Shown here: piece after piece, positions 1 through 11,380 of the stretch
Layout: each line of letters opens with the position of its first letter
Numbering within the stretch: position 1 is the stretch's first letter
DNA from: Nereocystis luetkeana
Lineage: Eukaryota; Sar; Phaeophyceae; Laminariales; Laminariaceae
Reading direction: 5' to 3'
Length of the DNA: 64,000 nt
NCBI GenBank assembly: GCA_031213475.1
Contig: JARUPZ010000026.1
Location: forward strand, 1,256,501-1,320,500
Notes under the pieces: generated by a model
Databases searched by the model: none
The model's input: only the letters and a program-made list of their open reading frames with translations
Told to the model about the DNA's origin: nothing
Made by a program: the position numbers and the translations under genes

Positions 1-511
1 AAAAAATGTCAATCAATCTGATTCACCTCCACATACATTGTACAATACAGAAATTGATCGCGTGTTTGTTTCCCGATCTTCTCGAGAAAACCAAACAACT
101 CCGCAATAATAGCGAATACATAACCACTCTCCACCAGAATTCACAAACACTCTTTCCTGGTGGCTGTGTTCCCGCGTGCATGCGGCCACGTGGATGTTTT
201 TACAGTCGCGTAGTCCGAGTTTTCGTTGTGTGAGAGCCAGGGGGGGAACTTTTACGGATCTTGCATTCATCTCTTCGTACGTGGATCGTGTGCCGTTCAA
301 GATGGGATCTTTTCAGCAACACCATCCACGTTTGCTTTCATACATTTCTTGCTTGGTACGTCGACCTTCCGATAATTTTAGTGCGGTCTTCGTTTAGGCC
401 CTCGCTTGCCGAGGTCAGGGAGCCCAGCCCCCGAGCTTTCGCTCGCCGACTACTATTTTCGTGGTACCGCAAGAGGAAGGCTGCTCCGTGAGGCGTCGAG
501 CGCCAACATTT
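1..511. other. No supportable gene
   Basis: Only short overlapping frames are open on both strands. None has a convincing start context, splice signal or protein-like composition. I see no repeat here before the microsatellite block that follows. Confidence 0.5.
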
Positions 512-716
512 TTATATTTACAGCAGCTATACATAGTTCAGAAATAATAGTAGCAGTTACTGTAGCAGTAGTAGTAGTGGTAGTAGTAGTTAGTTGTAGT
601 AGTAGTAGAGAGAGTAAAAAAATAGCGATATATTTATATTGTGCAGTTCACGCAGTACGTACGTATTTTTTATGAGTACATCATAATATTTACAGCAGCT
701 ATACATAGTTCAGAAA

Positions 717-755
<39 letters not shown>

Positions 756-855
756 TAGTAGTTGTAGTAGTAGTAGAGAGAGTAGAAAAATAGCGATATA
801 TTTATATTGTGCAGTTCACGCAGTACGTACGTATTTTTTTTTAGTACATCATAAC
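512..855. repeat. Tandem duplication of a 172-bp unit containing a TAG microsatellite
   Basis: Two head-to-tail copies of about 172 bp (512-683 and 684-855). Each starts with an atatttacagcagctatac stretch, runs into a GTA/TAG triplet array (about 542-611 and 715-776), then a GAGAGAGTA segment, and ends with cacgcagtacgtacg followed by a T-run. The copies differ mainly in the length and purity of the TAG tract, as expected if a whole microsatellite-bearing unit was duplicated and the triplets then slipped. No coding role is visible. Confidence 0.9.
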
Positions 856-1289
856 ACACTACTTACTTGACAAACTATCCCACTCTACTACAATACGTAC
901 TTTATGCCTTTCTGAACTCCGGTACGCATGCTACCAGCGCAATGCGTAGAACCGTGGCGCACAGTACTACATTCAAAATCTACAACCAACATGAACATGG
1001 TACGAGACGGGCCTGGGTGACAATTAATTCTAGAGCTATGGGTCGAGTTGGCAACCTCGAAACAATATCTTCTTTAACGTGAACCCTTGCTTACGCCTCT
1101 TTCTGTGGGCTGTTATTAATAGTTCAAAATATTCAAGACACAGACAACACTCGAGCGACGAAGAGGGTTTCTCTCGCGCACTCTCGAGCATATAACACCA
1201 ACAGGTTGTCTACACACCCAGCGAAAACTAACTAGCGATCCAACGCGTTGGGAAAGACCGGCACCGTCAACGTACTGGCAGCCGCTCTT
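856..1289. other. No supportable gene
   Basis: Unique-looking sequence with short chance frames only. I see no motif that supports a gene, RNA or mobile element. Confidence 0.4.
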
Positions 1290-1692
1290 AACAGACAAAT
1301 CTGAAAAATGGGAACGAAACAAAAAACAAATGAGAACGGACGTTTTTTTTTAGAAAGCACACCAATTGTGTAAAACTCCAAGAAAAAAAGTTGACAGTCC
1401 TGTGGGGCTGTACAGCAGCCTTCGAATGAGCTGTCGCTAAGGCTGGAAGTCCTCGGCATCGCCGCGGTAGCCAGCATCTATCTAGAGAAATCACAATAGA
1501 GCCAGCGTATATCGCTTTTTGCGCCCACCCGAAGGCACGAGATGGAGCATGACCGTTCTGACGAGCTCCTCTCACAGGGCTGGCCAAGGGGTTTCGCAGG
1601 ATCATTTTGGTTATCTGATACACCACATGGTTCTGGAGATACGGCTTGGTTCTCATTTTAGGCTTCGTTCCCATTTTTCCGATTTGTCTGTT
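1290..1692. mobile_element. Possible foldback (inverted-repeat) element, about 0.4 kb
   Basis: The first 50 bases (1290-1339) reappear as a diverged inverted copy at 1648-1692. Both arms read AACAGACAAATC, then GAAAAATGGGAACGAA, then a segment ending AAATGAGAAC. The right arm has lost about five bases relative to the left. This is the structure of a nonautonomous DNA transposon or foldback element. I cannot define a target-site duplication, and no second copy was found. A minus-strand frame that spans the element (1288-1767) is probably a by-product. Confidence 0.5.
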
Positions 1693-1969
1693 TCTTGCGT
1701 AGCTTTGCCGCAAACCGAAGACGGCCCACGACCCAGCTAATTCGGGCAGAAAACGCAACAACACCATGTTATACCCTTCCTTATATATTGGAAAACCACA
1801 CCCGAATCAGCCATATATTCTAAGTTGGGGATAGGAACACAATAACAACAACAACTCAGGGATAGCTCCGGTTCCAACAGACTGACACGAGACTGTATAG
1901 ATAGGAGCGAATATACACCGTATGTTGTCCCTTCTTCAACTCGGTATCGTTTGTCGCCTGACAAGCCCA

Positions 1970-2992
1970 TCAGCTATTATACGTGACTGCTAGGAAAAAA
2001 ATCAACACAAACGAAAAAATCACCCACAGAAGGAAGAAATCACGAAAGACGGTGGCCATGACCCAGTACCACGCCTTACGCTTATCGTTCAGGGCGACGA
2101 TGACAGGCCTGAAGATGGCTTCAAGTTTCTCGCCCATCAAATTTGTCTTGGTCGTCATCAAAATTCCCGTGACCAAGAAACACGGCACTATCACGTAGCC
2201 AGCAATTGTGACGCCAACCGGGGCGTCAGTCCATCCTCCTCCATGCCAAGCGCCACCCAGAACGTACAGCAGTGAGGTGACCCAGTACCCAACACCCCAC
2301 CCCACCAGCATCGAAGAGATTCGAGCATCTGCGCAGCTCCCGCACCCCTGTCCAACCGCGGCTCGGTCGGAGGAAGAGGGCTCATCTAGAAGAACGGCAG
2401 AGCGTTCGTTCCTTCGGAATAGACACCCGCATGATTTCAAGACAAGGCCAGTCACCAGAACAACAACTGAAAACATCAACATCCCCAGATTTTGCGTCAA
2501 CGTAATCTTATCAAAATCCTCTCCTTCGTCAAACTGGAAAGGAGGGACATCAAAAGCCACAGGCAGCCCAAAGGCCCAGAATAAAATCGACCAACTGATG
2601 ATCCCCTGAGCAAGCCACAAGGAGCGAACCGCGTAGAAACAACGATCGTCTCCGAAACGCTCTTTCGCTCCCTTGATGACCTCACAGAAACGGGTACACC
2701 CCCGCGAAACGACAAAACGGACCGTGACTTCATGAACGCCCCCGCTTGCTTCGCTGCAAGATTCGAGGAAATTATGCAGGGCGTTGCCCAATACAAAAGA
2801 GCACAGCGCCGTGGCCGCTGGAGATACCGCTAGATAGAACCAGCTGGGCAAAACGTCCAGAGCCTCCGAGGAATCTCCAACATACACCACTGCCACCACC
2901 GCCAGCACGAAGCTGATCCAGACGGCGAATATCGCCCAAACCAGACGCTGTCCCTTCTTAACCGTGATGAGAAACGCGTAGGCCTTCGCGTC
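1970..2992 (-). CDS. Gene A exon 3: C-terminal membrane domain
   Basis: This exon encodes 340 residues ending at a stop at 1970-1972. The acceptor is TTTCTTCAG before a GAC (Asp) codon. Hydrophobic stretches lie at about local residues 17-38, 51-73, 118-147, 168-189, 226-248, 259-280 and 314-337, giving seven likely membrane helices. Landmarks shared with gene B are YVGDSS after the first helix, a LWLAQ/VWLAQ motif in the third, LVGWG(V/I)GYWV in the fifth, and an APVGVTI/APIAVTI segment leading to VIPCFL in the sixth. The loop around residues 190-222 is Ser/Cys-rich and varies between the copies. No catalytic motif is visible. The frame also runs four codons upstream into a chance ATG, but conservation with gene B starts exactly at the acceptor. 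Confidence 0.8.
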   Translation of the reverse strand, partial: DAKAYAFLITVKKGQRLVWAIFAVWISFVLAVVAVVYVGDSSEALDVLPSWFYLAVSPAATALCSFVLGNALHNFLESCSEASGGVHEVTVRFVVSRGCTRFCEVIKGAKERFGDDRCFYAVRSLWLAQGIISWSILFWAFGLPVAFDVPPFQFDEGEDFDKITLTQNLGMLMFSVVVLVTGLVLKSCGCLFRRNERSAVLLDEPSSSDRAAVGQGCGSCADARISSMLVGWGVGYWVTSLLYVLGGAWHGGGWTDAPVGVTIAGYVIVPCFLVTGILMTTKTNLMGEKLEAIFRPVIVALNDKRKAWYWVMATVFRDFFLLWVIFSFVLIFFLAVTYNS

Positions 2993-3986
2993 CTGAAGAA
3001 ACACAGGGACGAACGGGTCGGGGAAGAAGCACGTTAGTCGACGTATGTTCGCGCCTAGTCTTCAATGTACACTATACTGGCTCCCCAGCACGAAACGAGT
3101 AATTTGAGCAGGCGTAGAAACCTGGTTCGACACGATCCTTGAATGATCTTAAGCGTGGGCTAGTTTCCGCGGAATAAAAATAGAGTCGAGCTTCCGCTGT
3201 TTGCGTGTTTTCTGAATCGAACAGCAATATTAGCCTTAAATCGTGCGTTAGCCTTGCGTTTGTTTTGGGCCTCTCCTTATCCGTTAACCTTTACGCACCT
3301 CTCGACAACCAATTAACATCTATCTATCTATCTATCTATCTATGTAGTGCGTACCGTAGGGGACCCCTGGGTATGTATGCGCGCGGCGTTTGTTTGTGAA
3401 TCAATCTCTTTAAGGTTACAATTATTATTATAGCTGCGCACGGAGTCTCTTGCTGGTGTTGAGTGAAGATAAACCACCTTTAACTTTCACGAACACCATC
3501 CCGACTCCTGGTCTATCCTTGGGTCTGACAATCACGTCGGTTTTGGTATGTGTTTTCGGACGTGCCCTACCTCCTCACACGTATCGCGTGTTGCCGCCAA
3601 TACTGGTGTGATCAAACATAACAGGTGTGCATTATATTCATAGTTATGGCAATCTAAACGTTCGGTATATATATGATGTGTAGGAGGACACGAATACCAC
3701 GGGTGACCAGAATAAATAGAACCAAATATTGTGAGTAAAAGTAGGGAAACATGTAGTTTTTTTTTTGTACCGTAGGTTCCACAGTGCTTCATGTGGTCCG
3801 CCATAATAGTACTCTATTCGGGAAGCGAATGGGCTGAACTGTCAATTTCGAAAACTCGTACAACGACGCACCGTAGGACAGGAGGCAGGCGCAAAACAAA
3901 GGCAGAAACGAAAAAGTCACCATCTCGTTCAGTTCTTCTCCTTAATAACCTGGGGTATATACCAGGAAAGATAATATGTATATATA

Positions 3987-4017
<31 letters not shown>

Positions 4018-6187
4018 GATGATGTTGTTGCTGTTGTTCTCACATTAACTCACAATACAATGCAATCCGCGGTCGCAGGACAGGCTCTAATAACTCTGGA
4101 GTGGAAGAAATACCTCAAGTAAAACAGAGGCAGAAAACAAAAAAACAAGCATACGCACTCCACCACTGCGGACACCAGGGAAGCAAAATACATATATATA
4201 TATATACCTGGTATATATTTTACATTCGGATGAGCTAGGCATGGGTAGGAGGTTTGTGCCTATCTTTGGTTTGTGCGGTGGACGCATCTGGCCGGTCTCC
4301 TTCTAGTCGCGAACGTATTTGCTGCACGGTTTGCGCGTGCATCCTCGTTGGCGAGAAAGCTCATTTCAGACACATGCACCGCTTTCTGACTGCACCCCCA
4401 CTTTGAGGACAGCTTACTCGGGAGTGGACCCGTTTACGTGTCTATGGGCAGTCGACTACGTAAGCAAGAAGAGTATAACGTAGAAGACTTGCGGTCATAC
4501 AGGATGAACGCCGAATCTATGCAGGTATAGGTGGATCAATTTTTCGAAGCAAACTAAATCGGCGCGACGACAAAACGTCGACACATGGACTCGATACGGC
4601 GTGTGGTGATGGGCAGACACACCAGCTGGGGGGAACGCACTGTACCACCGTTAACACCCAAAAATAGGCAGCTACACATATCTTCCTGCAAAACATAGTA
4701 CGCTTTCACTTCGTTATGTTAGAGCACACGATGTGTGGAGATAAGTGATGAGCACCAAGGAAGCGCGGAAGCATCGTGTAGAAGAAAATGTATCGCTTTC
4801 GTATACCACTTACCAGGTCCGCGACGAATAGCACGAGCATCGCGTTAATCACCACCGTCGCATCCTCGTTTTCCGTCGACATCAAGACCTTCATCGCCGT
4901 GCTTATCATGATCCCATACACCACGAGAAGGCCAACGCCGAAAACGCGGTGAGCAGTACTTACGCTATTGGTCGTCAGAGAGAACCCAGCGCGGAGATCA
5001 AAAAGAGTTGTGGCAACAAGCAGGTACATCGCTGGGAATATCGCCGCCAGTCGGTAGCCACGTCGCCCACCACTGCTGCTGCTGCCGTCGCCGCCGTCGT
5101 TCCCCGCGTGGGACGAGGAGTCGTTCTCCGCTAGGTAGAGCAACGCGACATAAAGAAGCCCTTGTATCTGGGAACGCGAGGCGAAAGGTGGGCGTGTGTC
5201 CCGTTTTTACATACGCGGTTCAAAATACACAATAGAGGTTGAGCCATCCCACAGTAGGGGTGGACCAGACGTTCCTGAACCCCTCACATTAGGAGCTCAA
5301 TATCTCGCCAAAAACTAAACCTGGGAGAACTTTGTTCGTGCCACCTGACCGGCACGTGTATGCGCTAGTAGTCCTAACACGAATATACGTGAAAAAAATG
5401 CATCCTAGCTGGTAGTTACTCAATTGGTCAGAGACCTTTGGCCCAAAACGTGCTATCCCTACCGTGGGGTGGCTCGGTTGTGTTTTTTAGTCTTGAGGTG
5501 TTTTTGCACGGTATTTTCAAGAACTCCCCTGTCGCGAAACATTTTCTCACGAATGAAGACGCGGGCCGCTTGCAGACGGACTAGTTGTAGCCCATGGGCC
5601 GCAGTATTCCATGTGTATCGCCGTCTCAACATGCTTGATCATTGAGTTGCGCGTACACCATTCGTTGGTCGAGATGAAAATGATGGTTGCAGGGCGCCTA
5701 CACTCTTCGATGCTCCTCACACAAAAAGCTCTACAGTATGCCCCTCACCAGATCCTTCCCCATTGGGTGCAAATCTATGAGCAATCTCCATGGCCTACCA
5801 GGTACCAGGTATGCACTTTCGATATATAGGTTATGATGATTTTTGTACATCACAAGCAAAGCAAAGGGTATTTTGTTGCTCTATGTCGGGGTACTACTGT
5901 GGTTTCAGAGTTGTGGACAAAACCGCACATCGGTCCGACAGATAATGAAGCATGGTGTACATCATGGGCCAACCCACCAAGAGTACAAGCCAACCGATGA
6001 GCTTGTCGGACAACTGGAGGTCGCCGTCGTCGTTTCCAGCTGTTTCTCCGCACGCCCACAGATAGACGGAATCGGAGAGGCGACGGCGAACCCAAGCAGC
6101 CCGTCCCTTCGCTGTGGCCGCCATCATTTCTTGGGTTGCATCTTCTTGTACTTCGCAGGTCAACAAAAATTCAAGCGGTGGAGAATG
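1970..6187 (-). CDS. Gene A: polytopic membrane protein, three visible exons
   Basis: Joined exons on the minus strand are 6187(or less)..5978, 5167..4814 and 2992..1970, with introns of 810 and 1821 nt. Donors are GTGGGT and GTAAGT, both acceptors end in CAG, and both introns lie between codons (phase 0). The joined product has at most 70 + 118 + 340 residues and about ten or eleven hydrophobic segments, which suggests an integral membrane protein. The paralogue at 28-32 kb has identical exon borders, which strongly supports the model. The true 5' end is unresolved: exon 1 is open from a stop at 6188-6190, and earlier exons may exist. I do not recognise the family and propose no substrate. 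Intron 2 carries an ATCT microsatellite, a GTT microsatellite and a dispersed repeat. Confidence 0.75.
3318..3343. repeat. ATCT tetranucleotide microsatellite
   Basis: About six uninterrupted units of the tetranucleotide, inside intron 2 of gene A. Confidence 0.9.
3988..4037. repeat. GTT trinucleotide microsatellite
   Basis: About ten pure GTT units, then a degraded continuation (GAT, GCT interruptions), immediately before a dispersed repeat. The second copy of that repeat at 11.38 kb is also preceded by a GTT run, so the microsatellite appears to belong to the repeat. Confidence 0.9.
4034..4188 (+). repeat. Dispersed repeat R155, copy 1 (in intron 2 of gene A)
   Basis: About 155 bp matching 11381-11540 at high identity. 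It begins gttctcacattaactcac, passes through ggtcgcaggacaggctc and ggaagaaatacctcaagta, and ends ccactgcggacaccaggga. It follows a GTT tract and is followed by an AT-rich palindromic stretch. The shared 5' GTT run and A-rich downstream sequence suggest a short retroposed element, but no tRNA-like promoter boxes are seen. Confidence 0.8.
4814..5167 (-). CDS. Gene A exon 2: helices 1b-4
   Basis: This exon has 118 codons, between acceptor TTCCCAG and donor GTAAGT, both phase 0. It starts IQGLLYVALLYLAEN, which completes the helix begun by the LIGWLVLL end of exon 1. A Ser/Gly-rich acidic linker follows, then helices containing MYLLVATTLFDLRAGFSL and FGVGLLVVYGIMIS, and a last helix ending LVLFVADL at the donor. 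Gene B shows the same layout with DLRAGFSL, LLVVYGIMI and LFIADL conserved and a different linker. The first in-frame Met is well inside the exon, so it cannot be the gene's start if exon 1 is joined as proposed. Confidence 0.8.
5978..6187 (-). CDS. Gene A exon 1 (5' border uncertain)
   Basis: The frame is open from just inside a stop at 6188-6190 down to the donor GTGGGT at 5977. The conserved part reads RRRLSDSVYLWACGE, then an acidic stretch, then LSDKLIGWLVLL, where the first membrane helix begins. Gene B (HRHLPDSIYIWACGE) and the orphan exon at 60.3 kb (HRHLPDSIYLWTCGE) match it and use donors at the same codon. A Met at 6164-6166 is the first possible start in the frame. A splice acceptor within 6100-6187 is equally possible, because the three copies lose similarity upstream of the RRRL/HRHL motif. 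Confidence 0.65.
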
Positions 6188-6856
6188 TCAGGGCATCATT
6201 GGTGGAATCGCCAGACGCGGCAAATTAAATCTCGTCGAGTGGGGGGGTCACAACTCACAACAGTATTTATTTGAAGGTACGTGATCCGGATAGGCACGCA
6301 CTAGAAATAATCATCCTGTCAAGGTGGCAAGGTGGTAAAAAAAAACGATTGGTTCAAACAACTTGTAACGCGAGACAGACCATTAAGACCAATTCCTTTA
6401 CTACTATCATAGGGCAAATTTATTGTTGTTGTAATTTATATTTGTTTCGCACCTTGGTTGGGTGCCATTCAAGCCAATTTCTTAGTATATATAGAGCAAA
6501 CGTTTCTGCAATAATATGTACTAGCTGGGCCGGGGAAGAAACTCATGTTCGTTCGTCACGCCAAAACTTTTGAATGGCGAAGAATTGAACAGAGTTGCGC
6601 ATATCGTCGTAATCAACATATCACAGCGGGTTTGGACATTCCGATATCGGTGTTACTGGTTACAGGACACCATTTCCTTAAACTATACATACCTTCCGCA
6701 TGTCATACAGGTTTTGAGATTGGCAAGATAAAAACCAAACACATTTGTTACGGCGGAATTAATTACAGCAAAGTGAAAATAAAAAAACTCAGCAGGCACG
6801 CACACACACGATCACAGCTCGCACACAACAGAGCAGCTCGTACACAGAGCGCCAGC
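6188..6856. other. No clear gene; upstream flank of gene A
   Basis: Any further 5' exon or promoter of gene A would lie here. I see no convincing exon. Short frames on both strands are open but lack supporting signals. Confidence 0.35.
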
Positions 6857-7185
6857 ATGGCTCTCAGCCGCCCTCGCGCAGCCACGCACAAGCGGGACAA
6901 GTTTTCCAGCCCGTCTGCAATCAAGACAAGCGCAGCGGCAAGTAAGTGCCGGCTGTTCCTCAACTCTGCATAATAATAACGTAAAGGAGAGAATAATATC
7001 CAGAAAACGCCATGGCCGCTGTGTGCAGCCGGGGGCAAGCGCTTGCGGACATGTTAGCCTTTGGGCCAAGCTGGGGGTATGAAGCAGTGTTTGTAATTTT
7101 TTTAGCAGGTGTCTGGGTGTGTGCAACACATAATTTGACGCAACTGCGCGGCACAGACGGCGCAGTTTTGTTTTTCTTTCTTTGA
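6857..7185 (+). CDS. Possible small split gene (weak)
   Basis: An ATG in good context (gccagcATGGC) at 6857 opens 28 codons rich in Ala, Ser, Arg and Lys, ending at a consensus donor (A then GTAAGT at 6942), phase 1. A T-rich stretch ending in TTTAG at 7105 could be the acceptor. Reading on from 7106 gives a short Thr/Val-rich tail to a stop at 7183-7185, about 54 residues in all. The basic, Ser/Ala-rich N-terminus could be a targeting peptide, but that is a guess. Other acceptors further downstream are possible. No family is recognised. Confidence 0.25.
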
Positions 7186-9216
7186 ACATGTTAGTAGAAA
7201 ATATTTTGCCCTCGTGAGCTTTGAATACGAACCTTTTTTTGTGTCACCACCTTATTATAGATCATGTTATGGAATGTATGTTTGCACCCCTCTTAGGCAA
7301 CCAGCGCCTCTCCCACAAAGACATTGCATAATTCGGTCTGACTCCTGGTCTGACACACGTGAGGGCACGTTAAAAATTTCTGATATATACATATTTTAAA
7401 GTACCTTTCTTAAGACATGGTCTGAGGCTAAAATTTCAAACTTCGATTTCCGAGTGAGTGGGTTTTTGCGAATCATAATCTGTTTTTGTTACACATACTG
7501 TTAGAAAAAGAACATTTTGTTTATGACGAGAGAAAAAGTTTGCTTTATGAATTATTCCAGAACTTTTTCGGAAACACATATTCCCAATTATGCTTACATC
7601 GGGCTACCTACCTAAAATAAAAATAAAGTATATATAAAAACGTACTGTCGTAAACAAATTGTTTCGGTATTATTATTGTACAGCATGTATGTGTGAAAAT
7701 TTCAGATTATGATAATATGCAAAAACCGGCTCCGAAATGCAGTCCAGCAATTTTGGTTCCGTCTTGCCCGCCCCAGCTCGTACATGTTTCGCACCTTGTT
7801 CTGCCGACAATGCAGCTGAAAACGTGTCAGATACACCTCGCCGAAAAAATGCGATTAGCGATCACGTGTTTGACCCGTGCAATGGTACACCTCTGACCAG
7901 CACATACATGACGGCAGTGCCAGGCGATGTATGACCGCTCGATATGGTAGATATGAACCTTCCACACGGAGTCCAGCGCTTCCGGCATGTTCGCACTGTC
8001 TGTGTATTATGTCTTACTTCGTTCGAAATTCCTATCTTCCTTTTGAGGGTTCAGATGCTGGGTGCCGTTTTTTCGGGATATATATATAATATATATAGTT
8101 TAACGCCTGTTGTACTCAAACTTTCTCTGTTCAGGGCAAGTTTCGAGCTCGCTTTAGAGTTGGGCCTAGATAAAGTGGGTAACGCGTTGCATTCATGAGA
8201 TTCGGAATGCGTGGGGCATTCAATCGCCCAAGTTCGGAACGTCTACAACTGGGGCGCGTGTCATGGGTTCGTTTGTAAGGTATATTAGGGCAATGAGATC
8301 GTAGCGGTGCTGACACGAACAAGACCCGGAGGGTAATGCGGCCTCTCTAACGGATATTAGTACTGCTGTGGGCGCGTATTCTCGTTTCGGTTATATGCCA
8401 ATTTTTAACGCCACTGCCGTTTTCTTCAGCCGGGTTGAAGTCACACTGTGCATGCCTGTAATCTAGTGCGAACCTTAACCGGCCGGTGTCAACGGAATAT
8501 TGCACACACATATGTCATCCTATGGGTTACATAGGATCCTGTCACGTACGCCCGACTCTACACGGTATGAATTACCTGTACCTGGTACCTGTCTCCAGAG
8601 TCATTCGTTTTTTTCGGGGTGGGTTTATGTTGATTTCGGACCTTGTACAATCGGTCTAATCTGTGAACTATTTGACATGATTTGTAGGCTACCTAGTATG
8701 CAGTACGTCTAGGTACAGATTTCTGATGCCTCAGACAATGGATCTTCGCCGTTTGGGTCGACCAACAAAAAACCTGTTCCACGTAATTTTGTGCTAAAAC
8801 GAAACGCAACGAAATGTCGGATAGCAAATACAAAACATACTGTTTGTTTGTGTCGCCCTGCTATGCTCTTCTTCTGCATAATATATATCTGCATATTATA
8901 TATGAAGGGAAAACCGCGAGCAATGATGCGGACGTAAGGACAGCCTGAATTTCAATAATAATACCCGACGCTTATCTTTACGTGTTTTCTGTCGTCCTCG
9001 TTACCAGTGACGACTGAGCAAGCCGACATCGATATTATACCTTCATTAATCCATTCCGTGCAGTTCAGGATAAAAATGCCGCTCGAAACCACTACCCTTC
9101 CCTTGCTCTGCGATCTGATCGTATGTGGGGAGGGGATTTATTTTTAGTGTTCCTCGAAACACTCCACTCATTCCGTAGGCGTCACACAGACAACCCACCG
9201 CTGCGCAATAACATAC
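7186..9216. other. No firm gene; isolated protein-like frames
   Basis: AT-rich sequence. The plus-strand frame 7737-7934 (65 residues with balanced composition and several Cys) and the minus-strand end of frame 8709-8894 (containing LLVDPNGEDPL) look somewhat protein-like and might be exons. Neither has splice borders I can pair. A run of short TACCTGGTA-type palindromes occurs near 8580. Confidence 0.3.
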
Positions 9217-9352
9217 CTTCAAATAAATGCCCCCCCATTTCCCTATTGGGAGCCCGGCATGCCCCAACTCTCAAAAATCGAGCACGTAGAAATAATGCAG
9301 TGTTCTGTTGACGCTCACCTTGAGCTCCGATGTAAACATTACCGTCCGCCAT
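9217..9352 (-). CDS. Possible 5' exons of a small split gene (weak)
   Basis: ATG at 9352 lies in a strong context (cagaagATGGCGG) and opens 11 codons (MADGNVYIGAQ) plus one base before a GTGAGC donor at 9318. A micro-exon of 26 nt (9242-9217), between CCCAATAG and GTATGT, continues in phase to give GKWGGIYLK. The two together read smoothly, which is why I list them. The rest of the gene was not found: candidate acceptors near 9135 and 9125 lead to short frames. The unspliced frame continues to 9182 and is an alternative. No family is recognised. Confidence 0.25.
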
Positions 9353-10539
9353 CTTCTGACTCTCGCTCTGTCGAAGTCGAGTAGGCCGGATACAGTATAT
9401 AAAATGCCAGCCACTCACTGCTGCTGCTTCTGCTGCCGGACAGGGCCGCTGTCAAGCACAGAAAATGCGTGTAAAACAAAAAACATAGTAAAGTTGGGTC
9501 TGTACTTTGGAATCGTGGATACCGCGCCTTTCGATACGAGATATATATTAGGAGAAACGCTCTGCCGACATCGAGAAAGAAAGGAGGACCACATTTCGGG
9601 AGACAGTAATGGAATGGGACTAGTCGGGAACAGGCCGACAGTTGGAACATCAACCGTCGAGCCTGAGTAGACAGTCGGAACGGGAATAGTCGGGACTGGG
9701 CACAGACGGGGAGGCGGGAATAATCGGGGACGGGAACACAAGACCTTCGACCGGAGTGGTCAAAATCGGCAACAGACTGAGACGATACGAGTCGGGACAT
9801 CTGAGTCGTAAAAGTACCTCCTCACGGTTTCCGGTTCTCGTCTCGTACCGTTACCATCCCGACAATATTTTCCCATCGCGACTTTTACGGCGCTTACCCA
9901 TGATGTTTCCCTGTTTGTTGGAGTTTCCGCTGCAATCCCAGTCTAGCCGCAAACTTCGGCATTCATTCATTCGTACAATATTTGGCAACGCAAATATAAG
10001 GTCCTCTCCGCCCATATATATCCAAATTTTCTAGAGTGTGGCGAAGCGGCAGCAGGTTCTGTGCTATCCTTGAAAGGGTTGGGGTCATTGTTGTCGTAAA
10101 GTTTATTTTCCAGATTTTCAAAAATAGTTTCCAGAATTGGATATTTATGTGAATCACGAAACGCAGGCGTATTGTCACTATTCGTGAAATTCTCCAAAAT
10201 TTTAAAGCGAAAAAAAGTTTTTTTGTATGTGAAATTTCACAAACAAATGGGACTTGCGTGAAAAATACACGAAGGTTGCGGGGGAAAAACTCTCTCCCAT
10301 AATAATAAGAATGAGCCTTATTCACGGAAGTATTTTATGCGCGATTCCAGGTTGTTGTATTTGCGTCTTTTGCGGGCTGTAGCCAACTACCTGGTATATA
10401 TCATCCCTGCCTATGTGGCGAGCGAGGAAACAGAGTACCTATCAAAACATGCACTAAACAGATGTCGTGCTACATAGCTGGCGTCGAGAGTCGAAACGCA
10501 TCAAATGCCCACGATTTATCTGCCGACGCCGATGCTGTT
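9353..10539. other. No supportable gene; degenerate GTCGGAACGGGAATA repeat near 9620-9760
   Basis: Between about 9620 and 9760 a motif like gtcgggaacggga recurs with imperfect spacing, a decayed simple repeat that produces a minus-strand Pro/Arg-rich frame. The remainder is AT-rich with no recognised feature. Confidence 0.4.
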
Positions 10540-10684
10540 TTTTTTGTTTTTTTTTGTTTTTTGTTTGCTCATTCATCCCATTTATTGTCTTCGCACATCT
10601 TCTTCTCTCTCTCTCCTTCCGACTCGTACCTCAGATCCGGGGTCACATAGCAGGCTCTTCTTCCCCCTTCCCGCTACAGTATAC
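10540..10684 (-). mobile_element. 5'-truncated copy of the tRNA-derived SINE
   Basis: On the minus strand this matches only the 3' half of the SINE seen complete at 23.68 and 37.26 kb: a crippled acc/tagcggg start, then gaagagcctgctatgtgacc, ccggatctgagtt-like sequence, GA-rich stretch, gtgcgaaga and a gatgaatgagc end running into a CAAAAAA-rich tail. The tRNA-like head is missing, as expected for incomplete reverse transcription. Confidence 0.8.
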
Positions 10685-11380
10685 ATACTGACAATACGCC
10701 GCGACCTTGCTAATGCATCAGCGAGGGAAGAACAAACTACGTGTTTTAAAATTAGTCCGGCCGACGACGCCAAATGTGATGGTGTTACCTACTGAGCTAT
10801 ATATGGGGGCAAAATATGGATCTATTACCCCCAGCCCAAGGTAATCTTTATAACATGGTGGTATAGTTTCAATGACAAAATTCGACCGCTTGCTGTGACA
10901 TCGACGATGTCGTCCACACGCATATTTGAAAGATGTGTGTGATACACCGATCGCGCCCACTACGGGTTGTTATCGTATTTTTTTGCATGACACACGGTAA
11001 AACACTTTTAGAAGTTCCTCCTGCTGCTGCAGTGAAAAACATTCTGGGCTGTGGCAGAAACGCAGTAACGGTAATCCAACTTACCTGCTGAAAACGACAT
11101 CTTGCCCCTTCAGCGACAAGCAAGCTCTTACAGCGGTGTCCGCCCTCTTCTAGTAATAAATCGGTAATTTGTCCCTAAACTCGGCGCCTATTCTCGAAGA
11201 AGAGGGATACTTGATGATATTTTTCTCACCTTTTTTGGTACCTAGTCCTGTTATTATAGCGCCGAGGAACGGTAGCCAACATGGTTTTCTCTTTAATATT
11301 CAATACTTTCGGATGGTTTTTGTTACTTCCTTACTGTGGTTTCTATCGAAGAGACTGATCCGGTTTGTTGTTGTTGTTTG
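10685..11380. other. No firm gene; one weak minus-strand first exon
   Basis: A minus-strand ATG at 11100 begins five codons (MSFSA) that end at a GTAAGT donor at 11084. Possible acceptors at about 11050 and 11030 would give only 15 to 56 residues. This may be a chance match. Nothing else is recognised. Confidence 0.25.

Noticed and set aside
1288-1767. 159-codon minus-strand frame
   Set aside because: It runs through both arms of the foldback element, so its repeated GTKPKMRTKP-like segments are explained by the inverted repeat, not by a protein.
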